Source of the DNA: Oasisia sp. SBJ-2009
Lineage: Eukaryota > Annelida > Polychaeta > Sabellida > Siboglinidae
Assembly: GCA_964017155.1 (NCBI GenBank)
Contig: OZ024862.1
Coordinates: 37,229,675 to 37,293,674 of the forward strand
Direction of reading: 5' to 3'
DNA: 64,000 nt
The translations under genes and the position numbers were made by a program. How positions within the stretch are numbered: the first letter of the stretch is position 1; every line of letters starts with the position of its first letter. Positions 1 through 11,264 of the stretch are shown piece by piece. The notes beneath the pieces were generated by a model. That model searched no databases, was not told where the DNA came from, and worked only from the letters and a program-made list of their open reading frames with translations.

Positions 1-83
1 TATCTGTATGTTCAATAAAACTCTTATATTTGTCCAGTTATACATAGGTGTATATGTATATACACTGTGTATATATTATATAA

Positions 84-179
84 TTATATATATGTATATA
101 TATATACACATATATATATAATTATATATATACTATATATAATTATATATACACTGTATAATATATAATTATATATACA

Positions 180-225
<46 letters not shown>

Positions 226-226
226 T
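84..226. repeat. TA-rich microsatellite
   Basis: Imperfect (TA)n with ATATACAC interruptions, ending in a pure TA run before 222. Confidence 0.9.
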
Positions 227-1070
227 TTCCACAGTGGGAATCAGTAGTCATTCTCATTGACCACATTTATTTCCATTACATTAATTTATGACATTCATGA
301 GAGAAAAAATGTTGATGATGGTATCTTCTTCTTATGAGAGCTCATCACTTGATGTTAGCTTCATATTTATGACTTGAGAAATGTCAAGCATGGGATTGTT
401 TATTTCACTTGGGAAAGACACCTGATAAAAGCTTTCAACTGCTTATTGTGCCTCTTCCAAAAGACACAGACAACACGAGGTGAATACAATTTTCCAATTT
501 TTTTACTTCAGTGTAGAATAAACAATTAATGCAACATGTTCTATATTGCATCCTACAAATGTGTCGTCCAGTTTTTCATACTGATCAGAACTTTTGTGCA
601 TGGTTTCTTCAAGGTATGCAGCAAAACTTGACGGGAACGCAACAACTGGAAATGGGCAACAAACCAGAACCCACAACATGTGAGTGGGAAATACTCAGAT
701 TATTGCTGCATATGTCCTGTTATTGGATCATGAGAAATGTTATGAACACATCAATTACGATGTACATTGTATTACATCTGCTGTGTGCTGATTTATATTA
801 ATAGTGTGCACAGTTTCACAGTATGCCCAGGTACAATATTATATTTGTAAATGATACCTTGTTTAATACATCAGATCATAAGTTACTTCTGGATTCATTT
901 ATGATCATGATTTGGAAGTGGTTGTAGTAACTGTTATGTTACCTTTCTGGATTCATCTTTGATCAACGTGAACCTTTCAACACCCTCTTGTTGCCTTCAT
1001 CACGGTTCAACACAAATGTTTTCTAAGTCAACATAAGAAAAGATGACAAACGTCGCATGCACAGATGTTA

Positions 1071-1820
1071 TTGACGGGTGTTATTCTGTTATTGACAGGT
1101 GTTCCTGACTAATATTACTGACATGTGTTAGTATATATGTTACTGCGTATGTTGCTGAAAGGTGTTCTTGACATGTGTTATAGTTGTTCTCTGACATATA
1201 TTACTGACATGTGTTCCCGACATATGTTCCTGACATATGATCCTGACATATGATCCTGACATGTGTTACTGACATGTGTTACTGACATATGATCCTGACA
1301 TGTGTTACTGACATATGTTACTGACATATGTTCCTGACATATGATCCTGACATGTGTTACTGACATGTGTTACTGATGGTTGTTACTGCATGTGTTACTG
1401 AAAAGTGTTCTTGACATGACAGGTGTTACAGACAGGTGTCACTGACAGGTGTTACAGACAGGTGTCACTGACAGGTGTTACAGACAGGTGTCACTGATAG
1501 GTGTCACTGACAGGTGTTACTGACAGGTGTTACAGACAGGTGTCACAGGTGTCACTCACAGGTGTTACTGACAGGTGTCACTGACAGGTGTCTCTGACAG
1601 GTGTCTCTGACAGGTGTTACTGACAGGTATTACAGACAGGTGTCACTGACAGGTGTTACAGACAGGTGCCACTGATAGGTGTTACAGACAGGTGTCACTG
1701 ATAGGTGTTACAGACAGGTGTCAATGATAGGTGTTACAGACAGGTGTCACTGATAGGTGTTACAGACAGGTGTCAATGATAGGTGTTACAGACAGATGTC
1801 ACTGACAGGTGTCACTGATG
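1071..1820. repeat. Degenerate 12-14-bp minisatellite (TGACAGGTGTTAC / TGACATATGTTCC)
   Basis: Dozens of short units. The left part favours CTGACATATGTT and CTGACATGTGTT; the right part favours CTGACAGGTGTCA and ACAGACAGGTGT. It ends seven bases before the exon at 1827. Many units contain CAG|GTGT, which looks like both a weak donor and an acceptor. Confidence 0.9.
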
Positions 1821-1826
1821 TTGTAG

Positions 1827-1912
1827 GACAGTTAAGATGGTGGTTAACAATCTCCTGGTGGAACGAGCAGTGACCAATGTGTTTGGTCTGATAGAAGGTG
1901 ATGAAGAACCAG
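1827..1912 (+). CDS. M28B-like gene, first visible exon
   Basis: Reads [20 protein letters not shown] and on to DEEP, the strand that enters the peptidase-like domain (family pattern KMVVNN...NVFG.I.G..EPD). The acceptor is TTGTAG at 1821-1826 and the donor is GTAAGT at 1913. It ends in phase 1. An AG at 1830-1831 would be a second possible acceptor but shifts the frame. Confidence 0.85.
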
Positions 1913-4001
1913 GTAAGTCGGCCCACACTCGTCCACCCAGATCACCGCGGCACTCCGTCTTAAACCAAATTTCTAATTAAAACGTACTAAGTGTCTTTTT
2001 AAAATGCATAAAGCTGCTGCTGAAAATGTGGTTTTTGTGACGTCCCGTTGGAAAAGTAACAGTATACAAGGCAACTGTTAAGGGGGGGGGGGGGGAGGGG
2101 AGGGAGAGAGGGGAGAGAGAGAGAGATGAACTGACACCATGTTCTGCTATGTCACTGATGTACTGTGTTCTATGTTCAGTTCCACGCTGTACCACCAACT
2201 CCTACCGTGTTCTACGTTCAGTTCCACGCTGTACCACCAACTCCTACCGTGTTCTACATTCAGTTCCACGCTGTACCACCAACTCCTACCGTGTTCTACA
2301 TTCAGTTCCACGCTGTACCACCAACTCCTACTGTGTTCTACGTTCAGTTCCACGCTGTACCACCAACTCCTACTGTGTTCTACGTTCAGTTCCACGCTGT
2401 TCCACCAACTCCTACTGTGTTCTACGTTCAGTTCCACGCTGTTCCACCAACTCCTACTGTGTTCTACGTTCAGTTCCACGCTGTACCACCAACTCCTACT
2501 GTGTTCTACGTTCAGTTCCACGCTGTACCACCAACTCCTACTGTGTTCTACGTTCAGTTCCACGCTGTTCCACCAACTCCTACTGTGTTCTACGTTCAGT
2601 TCCACGCTGTACCACCAACTCCTACTGTGTTCTACGTTCAGTTCCACGCTGTTCCACTAACTCCTACTGTGTTCTACGTTCAGTTCCACGCTGTTCCACC
2701 AACTCCTACTGTGTTCTACGTTCAGTTCCACGCTGTTCCACCAACTCCTACTGTGTTCTACGTTCCACACATCTGATGCCAGGTTATTCTCTGTGGTGTT
2801 GCTAGACCGCTATGTGATTGTGGGGTGTCACTACGACGCATGGTTTAACGGCGGCGTCAACCCAAACACTGGCACGGCAGTAATGATGGAAGTTGCGAAG
2901 GCACTCGGTGAAATGGTGAACAAAGGTATGGAAAAGTGTAGTTAATAACCACTATGTTATACAGTTATGTATTCCATAAATGATAGTTGAGCTATTAACA
3001 CAACTTAACTGAAATATTTTACGTGATCCTTGTGCCGTATTTAAATGACTATATATGCAAATAAAGTGATGTTGTTATTACTTACACATAATTAAATAAT
3101 TGTAACTCAAGACAAAATGTGTTTGTAACATAGCAACATCATCATTGTGATCACATTGCATTAGTTTGTGTTAATAAATAAATGTAAATATGTGTACATG
3201 TTTCCAAGACGTATCATTATTTAAACCATCTAAATGTTATCACCGTTTTTGAAACTCGCAGTGCTTATCATTGTCTTAAATAAGATGACATGTCACACAC
3301 AATTTATGTAATCATGTCATACTATGACGTAATACACACTGTTTTTAGATGCACCAAATGTCATAAATCACATGTATACAACTGTTTGTCTCCTGCACAG
3401 TATTGATTTATAAATTAAGCAGATTTTAAATTAGCATCACATGATTCTGAGATTCATCTGAAAATACCTAATGTTCTGGAACATGTTTTTAGGTTGGAAG
3501 CCACGAAGATCCATCTTGTTTGCCCACTGGGATGCGGGGGAGCAAGGGTCAATAGGATCCAGTGAATGGGTTGAGGTATGATTAACCCTTGGCTCCTGTA
3601 ATTCTATTTATGTCTTCTGTTTTACAGTCAATCTTCATCATTTAACGTTCGTCATCAACATGTGTTCATTCACACTACTACTACTACTAATAATAACCAT
3701 GCCATTATAATATGCCAAATAATGTCTGATAAAATCTGAGCTGATTTAAATTATAGAGAAATTTATAATAATGGTAATGTGAGCATTGTTACTTCATTTC
3801 CTGTTTGTCCATTTCTCTCTAATAGGTATTGTATATTTTTCAACATACGGTCATGTCTCATTTATCTGGACAATTTGGTTCCCAGAAATGTACAGATTAG
3901 TGAGACACCTTATTATACATGGTACCATGATGGTTCCCACATAAAACGTTAGAATCGCGAAACAGCCGGATTATTGAAGACGTATTAATTAGACATGACA
4001 C

Positions 4002-4034
<33 letters not shown>

Positions 4035-4039
4035 ATATT

Positions 4040-4095
<56 letters not shown>

Positions 4096-5947
4096 CAGTG
4101 TATATTTAATGTGTGGAATTTTTTTATTTTATTTAAAAGACATTATTTCTGATACATTCTATTCCTATTTCTTTTATCTATGTAGGTGGAATTGATCCTG
4201 ACACAGGGACTAGATCAGGTTGTTCATTGTGTAGACTGTTCCTTGTTCAGAGTGTTCGTTGATCAAACAGTATCTTGGTACCATATGCGTATGCGGGTAT
4301 TGCAATACCTCATGGAGTTTGACGCCCCTGCCATGCAGAGTAAGACTGTTCATTGGTCAGACTGTTCCTTTGGTCAAACAGTATCATGGTAAGACTGTTC
4401 ATTGGTCAGACTGTTCCTTTGGTCAAACAGTATCATGGTAAGACTGTTCATTGGTCAGACTGTTTTGTTGTTCAGACTTTACCTTGATCAGACTGTCCCT
4501 TGTGTCTGCTGTTCCTGGTGTCCATTGGTGCCTGCACTAGTGCGTGTGTCGTGTGTTGTAGGCCCACAGTAAGCAGCTTGCAGATGGTACTGTAGCTTAC
4601 ATCAACCTGGCTGCCGCTGTCGCTGGTGAGAGTTCATTTCAACTTGATCTGTGTGCTGATGGATTGAACGAATAAACTCAGCATATTCTCTAGTTACATG
4701 GCAGCTGTTCCTATTACTTGTTTGGTTGAAATGTGTGTTTTTATTTCTATACAGATAATATAAAAAGGTCATTGGATAATCAGCCTTCTCGCTTTATTCA
4801 TGTAATATAATCATGCATAAACCTTGAATATGCATTGGACAGTGCTGCTAATTTCTCCAGTTTGCATTTTCAATAAAAACACAAGTGATTATCTTTATTA
4901 AGACATTTGTATTCTCATAGTTTGCTCTTCGCTTGTCTTGTGAGTTCCTTTAAAATGTCTACCTTTTTGTTCCAGGAAACTTGACACTGAACGTTGAAGC
5001 AATGCCCCTGTTACACAGTCTTATTAGAAACGTCACTACTATGTTTAAATCGGTCCCTGGCAGACCAGAGACCTTGTACCAACGCTGGAGCAAGCTTATG
5101 CCTGACCCAAATAATCGCAACTTGCCTCAGTAGGTTATACTTTATCACATTGAGCTCAATTATTATCTTACATTCTATGGATGTCACCTGTTAAGTGAAA
5201 CGTGTTAATGCACACTGGTGGTACTGTGAACATGACTGGACAGTGTATTTGGTAAGGTGCTAGTAGTGTTAATGTTTAAAAATAAAATCGACATACCTAA
5301 GAAGGGCGGGGTACATTTAGATAGATAGGTTGACTCTCGAAAAGCCAAAGGGCTTCCTTGTCCACCTGCCATCTACAGTTGATTCTCTAGATGGTCTTGT
5401 TAAATCTTGTTAAAATGTATTGGCTACCATGCCATGTCAGTTGAAACCATTTGGGATTGTTCAAAATTGTAAGTTCTGAAACGCTGTAAAATGCATTATA
5501 ATTTTTCTTTGCAGAATTACAAAATGCACCCCCCCATCCATCCAACCACATTCTATACGAGAAGTCTTGTTTTTATATAGTTCAAAAGGATAGCTCCATC
5601 ACATTAAAATAATATTAATTTATGTATATTTATTTATTATATTTATTTCATTTTAAGATATTTATTTAATATCAATACTTATTTATTTATGTATTTATTT
5701 TATAACTAACTGCATTGTGTAACCTTCTCACCACCGTCATAACTAGTGTGAATGTATGGAATATTTGTCTGTGACCGTCTGTGTAATTACACACCACACC
5801 ACACCACACCACACCACACCACACCACACCACACCACACCACACCACACCACACCACACCACACCACACCACACCACACCACACCACACCACACCACACC
5901 ACAATACACCACAATACACCACACCACACCTTGGAAACGCGCACACG

Positions 5948-6009
<62 letters not shown>

Positions 6010-8980
6010 CCACTCCATACCACACCACACCACACCACACCACACCACACCACACCACACCACACACACACAATGTTTGAAGTGGCAAAGAAAATGCAAA
6101 ATATAAATGAAAAAACCCCAGTGAATTCAGTTACTGTGGCGTTCTGTTCAACACTCAACAGTCGTTTCTCGTTGGTGTGTTGCAGTATCCACTACCCCAC
6201 GTGGCTGAGTGACCAGGCCGCCTTTGTCCACTCTCTGGGCATACCCACAGTGTGGCCGAGATACATATACAATGTGAGTAGCTGCCAGAGTCCACAACAG
6301 TCTACTTGTGGTCAAGCAATGCTGCCGTCAGCCCATGTCCACTGCTGGCACCATTACTGCTGTCCATTGGTTCAACACAGACTCACATTTTGGTGTTCTG
6401 CAGCCTCATAAATTAATCTTAACAAAATCGGTCGAATGTCGGTAATTTTCAAAATTGAGTTATTAGTACCACTGGAAAGAGCATAATATCTGCTTTCATA
6501 TGGTATATCATGCTAGAAGATATCTCGATTCTAGCCGAAGTTATAGCTTGACAAACATGTGTGGGGTAGAAACCTTCAAAGTAAGAAAATGGCCTTCAAA
6601 GTTGATGCAAAATATTTGTTAAGTTTCATGGAATGTACCTTAGTTACCATGGACCGACCTTTTTGAAACTTGGCATGTTGGAAGATAATGTAATTCTTAA
6701 GATACCGTGTTAATATGAACACAAAATGTTTATTAGAAAAACAATTGCAGATTAATTAATCATTTATGCAATTACCTTCGTTGTTAAGAAAAGCGAACAA
6801 ACTCTGCTGCTGTTTATGCCTTGGTTAGGATGGACATATCTGGCTGAAATTTGGACAACTCAAAGATAGTATAATTTTCATGATATTGCATTTGCTTTTC
6901 CCAATTCATCATCCGGAGAATCTGACACCGTCTCTACGGATCGGTCAGCGCGACTTGCGTAGCCGTGCCGTGTCGTAATCATTCTCACGAAAGTCGAATT
7001 CAATATTCGTCTTCGTCAGTGATGTAGTTCACAAAATTGTCATCCTCGTCATCGTCCGCCACGCTTTCATCAGTCACTTCCTCCAAAAAGTACTCCGGTT
7101 GCCTCAATCAAACTATCTATTTGTGCCCGATCACTTGCATCAGAGTTTAACAACTTCGCCACACTGCACGCCATTTTTCGCTTCGTGTTCACTCGCTAAC
7201 TAGGTCAGCAGTGACGCGAAGTAAATACACGGTGCGCGCATGCGGTTATGCAAATGTTCCACGCTGGACCAATGAGAACTGTTGCCGGAGCTGTTGCTAC
7301 CATGTGACCCCGGTTTGTTTACCACAGTTGAACGAATAGGGGGGTCTATTCCAAGCATTCTGGAGGCCGGACAATGCACGCATTAGCATAGATGTGACCA
7401 TATATGGACAGATGACGCGTTAAGCTACGCGGTGATACCCGTTATGATAGGGATCGTCCCAAAATTAGCGGCAAAGAATGCGCGCAATTACTGGCATTTT
7501 CGGCTTTGTTTTATGGAAATGGAGCGGAACACTTAGCACAGCCCTACGCAAATGTCTTTAAAATATATGAAACAAGAGTTAGTTAGATGATAACAAGTGT
7601 GGCAATCGATAAAACGAATACTAAAGAATTATTTTCAGGGAAAATCTCAAAATTGACGAATGCCCGATTTTTTCACAAAATTGGCATTTACGGAAAATCT
7701 GATTTACCGACATCCGACCGCTTTTGTTAAGATGAGTCACAATTGTTCATGGAGCAATTGTAGTAAAACGTTCAAAATAGGTGTGGCTTGTCAGTGTTGA
7801 CACAACTAATGATGTGCGGGTCAACGGAAGTGGACAGTCCATTTAACCCTTTGCAATGTTATATTCCTCTACCTTAATAAGTAATTGATTGGTTTATTAG
7901 TGTGTTTCAATGTTTATAGACTTATGTAATAATACTTTGATGAGAACAGCTACTTCAGCTTATAAGAATATTTAACCACAGACACTGTCAATTATAGAAC
8001 TAGATTAGAAAATGCTGGAAACATTCAGTTTTTCATATCCCTGTCCCACATAGGCCACCTTCCTCTTATTAACCAACAACAACTGTTGTGTGAAATGTTT
8101 GCTTTGTTTGTCTATACACACTGTAAAATTATACAAATACAAACTTTTGATTTCAGGTCCAGAAAGGTGTCACCCAGCCCTACCCCTCTGATGGCACAAT
8201 TGCTGATACCTTTAAAATGGTCAGCGAAAATGTTGACCCGTCGTTCTCGGCCCACGAGGCACTGACCCGTGTCGTTGCGGAGATGGTACTACAGTTGTCA
8301 ACAAGCACAAGACTGCCATTCGACTGCCGTGAGCTGGCGGCCGTTACACAGACGGAGTTTGTGGCCTTGAAAGAAACGTTGACTAAAACCAGCATATCTG
8401 GACATAGCCTAGTCAACCTGGGTTAGTATGCTTTGTGTGTGGGTAGTTTTGTGCGTGCATGCATGTGCATGTTTAAACAACCATGTCTGTTACGTTTCCT
8501 GTAAACACCTGACTCAGCCAGGTGTGTCATATTACTGAGAAATCTGCAGGATGGTTCTTTTTCAGATCAAAAATTTAATTTGTTTATATCCAAAGTGTAG
8601 TATTACCTGGTAGAGGCTTTCGTCAAATATCTCAAGCTGACTTCAGTACCGATGGACCATTTTTAAAATGGTAATACAAATGATAGTTCTTCAAGTAAGA
8701 CAATTGTTTTTTCTTTGTGATTTATTCATACCATGTGCAATATATGAAGCAATGTATTTATACGTATGTATAACCATTTAATTGAATATCTTAATTTTGT
8801 AGATTATTTGCAGTCAGCCATCAAAAACTTCACTGCAGCTGCAAAGGATTTTCACAAAAGGTTTAATGAAGTGGAGCCAGCAAAGTACGCTTTTCTTTTA
8901 TGATTCTAACATTCTGAAGATCCCTAAAGTATGTTGCAATAATTTACTGTATATCTATTATATATATATATATACAATGT

Positions 8981-9026
<46 letters not shown>

Positions 9027-10443
9027 ATATACATTTTGAGACTTTGTAACCATATCCAATATTTATTGAAATAAATGTTATAATAATTACACTAACTACT
9101 TAACTTCTAATATGCGGAGAAAGAAATAATTGAGTTGTTAAAATGCAAAATATAATATGTTGACTTAATAACTGACTGATTAATGTATTGTTAGTAGTGT
9201 AATATATTTCGCATAAAATATCTTCTTAGAATGAGGGATATTCAGTAATCTGTTGATCGTTGACTGTTGTAGCATACTACAGATGCGAGCACATAATGAC
9301 CGTCTAATGAAATTGTCACAAGCTTTCATCCAACCCACTGGTCTCCCGGGGCAACCACAGTTCAAGTAAGTACATATCTTCATCCAACCCACTGGTCTCC
9401 CTGGGCAACCACAGTTCAAGTAAGTACATATCTTCATCCAACCCACTGGTCTCCCTGGGTAACCACAGTTCAAGTAAGTACATATTTTCATCCAACCCAC
9501 TGGTCTCCCGGGGCAACCACAGTTCAAGTAAGTACATATCTTTCCCCAACCACTGTTCAAGTAAGTGCATATCTTCATCCAACCCATTGGTCTCCCTGGG
9601 CAACCACAATTCAAGTAAATACATATCTTCATCTAACACACTGGTCTCCCTGTGCAACCACAATTCAAGTAAATACATATCTTCATCTAACACACTGGTC
9701 TCCCTGGGCAACCACAATTCAAGTAAATACATATCTTCATCCAACCCACTGGTCTCCCTGGGCAACCACAATTCAAGAAAATACATATCTTCATCTAACT
9801 CACTGGTCTCCCTGGGCAACCACAATTCAAGTAAATACATATCTTCATCCAACACTTTGGTCTCCTTGGGCAACCACAATTCAAGTAAATACATATCTTC
9901 ATCCAATCTATTGTTCTCCCACTGTTTAAGTAAGTGCATGTCTTCATCTAGCCCCGATTAACCAGGGTGAGGTGGCAGCACTTTATTGCCACTCACATCA
10001 GCTGTCAAAATACTAGAAATAGAGTTTCCTCATAATGGTGAATAACTTAGGACTCATATCTTCAGAAGAACAGAAATAAAAAATATACTCTAGTATCAGC
10101 CCACTGTAAAAAAAAATTATAGGAAAAGAAAATATGCCCTAGCTAACGTAATAACTAAAACACATACAGTGTAATTGGAAAAAACAAAACTTATTATGGT
10201 AGTACGAATGCACGCAGCGTACAAAATGGTTGTTGCTGGTGTTGCAGGAACGTTCTGTTTGCCCCAAGTGAAGCAGGCGACCGTGACGTCGCCTTCGCTG
10301 GCATCAGAGACTCGTATGCCACGTGTGCTCATGCGTCAGTGTGTTCTTCAGACATGTGGAACACAGTCGAGAAACAAATCTCAGTTGCACTCATTGCCGT
10401 CGAATCAGCCACCAGAAGTCTGGCTGTTGATACGTTGACTTAA
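1827..10443 (+). CDS. Transferrin-receptor / glutamate-carboxypeptidase-like protein (M28B fold, predicted inactive), last ten exons
   Basis: Partial gene: ten exons give about 409 C-terminal residues and a TAA stop; the 5' exons (cytoplasmic tail, membrane helix, PA domain) lie before the window. Exons: 1827-1912, 2806-2925, 3493-3575, 4562-4625, 4976-5129, 6186-6273, 8157-8421, 8803-8884, 9273-9365, 10248-10443. Every junction is GT-AG and the phases agree throughout. The first seven exons cover the M28 peptidase-like fold ([40 protein letters not shown]). The last part is the helical dimerisation domain ([21 protein letters not shown]). By alignment to human FOLH1 from memory, the H377 and E425 equivalents remain, but D387 is N, catalytic E424 is G, D453 is A and H553 is G. 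The Ala-Gly at the catalytic position and YINL..AV.G resemble transferrin receptors more than active peptidases. Likely a type II membrane protein acting as receptor or scaffold. NAALADL2-type is the alternative name. Confidence 0.88.
2165..2776. repeat. 42-bp minisatellite, about 14.5 copies
   Basis: The unit is TCCACGCTGTACCACCAACT plus CCTACTGTGTTCTACGTTCA plus GT. Units on the left have CTACCGTGTTC and units on the right CTACTGTGTTC, with TACC/TTCC variants interspersed. 42 is a multiple of three, so several frames stay open without being genes. It ends 30 bp before the exon at 2806. Confidence 0.95.
2806..2925 (+). CDS. M28B-like gene, exon with first metal-site motif
   Basis: Completes EPD and continues [20 protein letters not shown], the loop that carries two zinc ligands in active homologues. 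His of GCH is kept, but the bridging Asp is Asn (GGVNP for GGIDP). Acceptor GCTAG ends at 2805; donor GTATGG at 2926. Phase 1 at both ends. Confidence 0.9.
3493..3575 (+). CDS. M28B-like gene, exon with catalytic-Glu position
   Basis: Encodes [20 protein letters not shown] and then IGSSEWVE. In active family members the segment reads WDAEEFG; here the general-base Glu is Gly while the next Glu is kept. Donor GTATGA at 3576, phase 0 end. Confidence 0.9.
4002..4092. repeat. TA microsatellite
   Basis: (TA)n with single-base TTTA interruptions, within the intron before exon 4562-4625. Confidence 0.9.
4341..4490. repeat. 49-bp minisatellite, three copies
   Basis: Copies begin at 4341, 4390 and 4439 with TAAGACTGTTCATTGGTCAG; the third is partial. 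Each of the first two junctions reads ATCATGGTAAGA, a good donor-like string. The array lies 70 bp before exon 4562-4625. Confidence 0.88.
4562..4625 (+). CDS. M28B-like gene, short exon
   Basis: Encodes [20 protein letters not shown]. It joins exon 3493-3575 with exactly the residue spacing of the family (EWxE to AYIN). The Asp ligand after YIN is lost. Acceptor TTGTAG ends at 4561; donor GTGAGA at 4626. Confidence 0.88.
4976..5129 (+). CDS. M28B-like gene, exon
   Basis: Encodes [20 protein letters not shown] through NNRNLP. SPLL-type helix and LYQRW match the family segment after the YIN strand. The donor is GTAGGT at 5130, so the exon ends in phase 2 (CA), and the codon is completed to His by the next exon. 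Confidence 0.85.
5792..6072. repeat. Compound microsatellite: (ACACC)n, (CA)n, (ACACC)n
   Basis: About 130 bp of ACACC units with two AATACACC variants, then about 55 bp of CA, then about 55 bp of ACACC. The + strand is almost free of G. Located 115 bp before exon 6186-6273. Confidence 0.95.
6186..6273 (+). CDS. M28B-like gene, exon
   Basis: Encodes [20 protein letters not shown] then TVWPRYIYN, equivalent to the S.DFE.F...LGIP.. region of the family. Acceptor TTGCAG ends at 6185, about 110 bp after a long CACAC/ACACC microsatellite. Donor GTGAGT at 6274, phase 0. Confidence 0.87.
6423..7726 (-). mobile_element. TTAA-flanked TIR DNA transposon (piggyBac- or Kolobok-like), non-autonomous
   Basis: The left end CAAAATCGGTCGAATGTCGG (from 6423) is the near-perfect inverse of the right end CCGACATCCGACCGCTTTTG (to 7726). 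Both are directly flanked by TTAA (6419-6422 and 7727-7730), the target duplication typical of piggyBac and Kolobok. On the minus strand an ATG at 7174 opens a 34-codon frame; after a one-base shift there is an acid-rich stretch ([20 protein letters not shown]). This resembles the start of a piggyBac-type transposase with the catalytic part missing. It sits in the intron between exons 6186-6273 and 8157-8421. Confidence 0.75.
8157..8421 (+). CDS. M28B-like gene, largest visible exon
   Basis: Covers the last metal-site position and enters the helical domain. [13 protein letters not shown] replaces YPLYHSVYETY, so the fifth zinc ligand (His) is lost. It continues with helices and [10 protein letters not shown], a strong family signature. 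265 nt, entering in phase 0 and leaving in phase 1. Acceptor TTTCAG at 8151-8156; donor GTTAGT at 8422. Confidence 0.92.
8803..8884 (+). CDS. M28B-like gene, helical-domain exon
   Basis: Encodes [20 protein letters not shown] and FNEVEPA, the amphipathic SAVKNFT-type helix of the dimerisation domain. Acceptor TTGTAG ends at 8802; donor GTACGC at 8885; leaves in phase 2. Confidence 0.88.
8955..9026. repeat. TA microsatellite
   Basis: Two TA runs separated by ACAATGTTTTTTAA. Confidence 0.9.
9273..9365 (+). CDS. M28B-like gene, penultimate exon; its end is tandemly copied
   Basis: Encodes [20 protein letters not shown] and then [11 protein letters not shown] (family: MMNDQLM.LERAFIDP.GLP..P). 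Donor GTAAGT at 9366. The last 40 bases and the donor are the founder of a 54-bp array that follows at once. Skipping this donor gives TTC AAG TAA, a stop one codon later. Confidence 0.9.
9326..9960 (+). repeat. 54-bp minisatellite carrying copied exon end and splice donor, about 12 copies
   Basis: Donor-like junctions TTCAA|GTAA lie at about 9365 (the real one), 9419, 9473, 9527, 9560, 9614, 9668, 9722, 9830, 9884 and 9929; one unit (near 9776) has lost its GT. The first four and two others keep GTAAGT, and later ones read GTAAAT. One unit is shortened to 33 bp. Each unit repeats the coding bases for TGLPGQPQF. Units near the exon match it best, which suggests growth outward from the exon. 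Confidence 0.95.
10248..10443 (+). CDS. M28B-like gene, last exon
   Basis: Encodes [20 protein letters not shown], a Trp ([11 protein letters not shown]) and ends SLAVDTLT with TAA at 10441-10443. It matches the family C terminus (..APS....FPGI.DA...W..V..Q...A......A...L). Acceptor TTGCAG at 10242-10247 with a GT-rich tract. Confidence 0.9.
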
Positions 10444-11258
10444 GTTGCGATACAACTTCCCAAATCTGCGATCAAACAGACAGTGTCATCGTATGGTATC
10501 ATGTGACACAGTGCCTTTGTTTTGCACCACTACAGCTTGTGGAAACTGAGCTGCATCATCCCAGCCACACTGTTGTCATCAGTTGGTTGTCAGTGCTATG
10601 ATACACATTGAACCAGGGAGCAGCAATTGTACCAGGAGCAGCAATTGTTTTGCTCACGTTGTGTTCATGAAAATTAATGAGTGTCATTGATTTTTAAGTG
10701 GTACCAACATCATGGTTTATGAATATGGACGTGGGACATTAGCATATTACAGTTATGCAGTACACAAACTAACATTTCTAGTTCCTAGCATATTCATGAG
10801 TCAGTGAAAGATGTTTAACTGTGGTGTACGAAAACAGAATCTGGTTTATATATTAGTGTTGCCTATGAGCCTAGTTTAACGTAAAACCAAATAATAGTCA
10901 CATAGATTTATTTTTATTAACTAATTAATTAAAACGGCAGTTACAGAAACATACAAAACTTTGCTGTTGAGATATAGGCCTATGTAACAATGTTTACTCA
11001 AAGGTTTAATTAATGTTGTGGCATTGTTGGTCAGTTTACAAAGTGGTATCTGTGTATATCTCCAGAGTGGCATAGTTTGGTACTCTGTGGTTCTGGTGCC
11101 ACCTTGTTGCAATGTCACTAAGTGGCACAATGTAAGTTGAACACTGAGAATGGTGCACTCCAGAGTGAAATGATCTCGTATGACACACACGATCCTGATT
11201 CAGTGTTGTTTCAAAAGTAATTGTGTGTTTCAGACCACGAGAGGCCATAAACATAACA

Positions 11259-11264
11259 AATAAA
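11259..11264 (+). terminator. Possible poly(A) signal of the M28B-like gene
   Basis: AATAAA about 815 bp past the stop codon. Other AATAAA sites occur at 11847 and 12915, so the real end is not determined from sequence. Confidence 0.3.

Larger units (their letters stand above)
1..1826. other. Intron sequence upstream of the first visible exon
   Basis: No exon was recognised. It holds a TA-rich microsatellite (about 84-226), AT-rich unique sequence to about 1050, and a degenerate minisatellite (1071-1820) reaching the exon. A 90-codon open frame at 529-801 shows no family resemblance and is not called. Confidence 0.6.

Noticed and set aside
2139..2805. Overlapping open frames up to 218 codons on both strands
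   Set aside because: Product of a 42-bp unit divisible by three without stops; the proteins are only the repeat translated.
5687..6411. Several frames of 116-219 codons rich in Cys-Val or Thr-Pro-His
   Set aside because: Translations of CA and ACACC microsatellites; only 6186-6273 fits the gene model.
9180..9939. Minus-strand frames of 150 and 207 codons
   Set aside because: Antisense of the 54-bp array that copies a + strand exon end.
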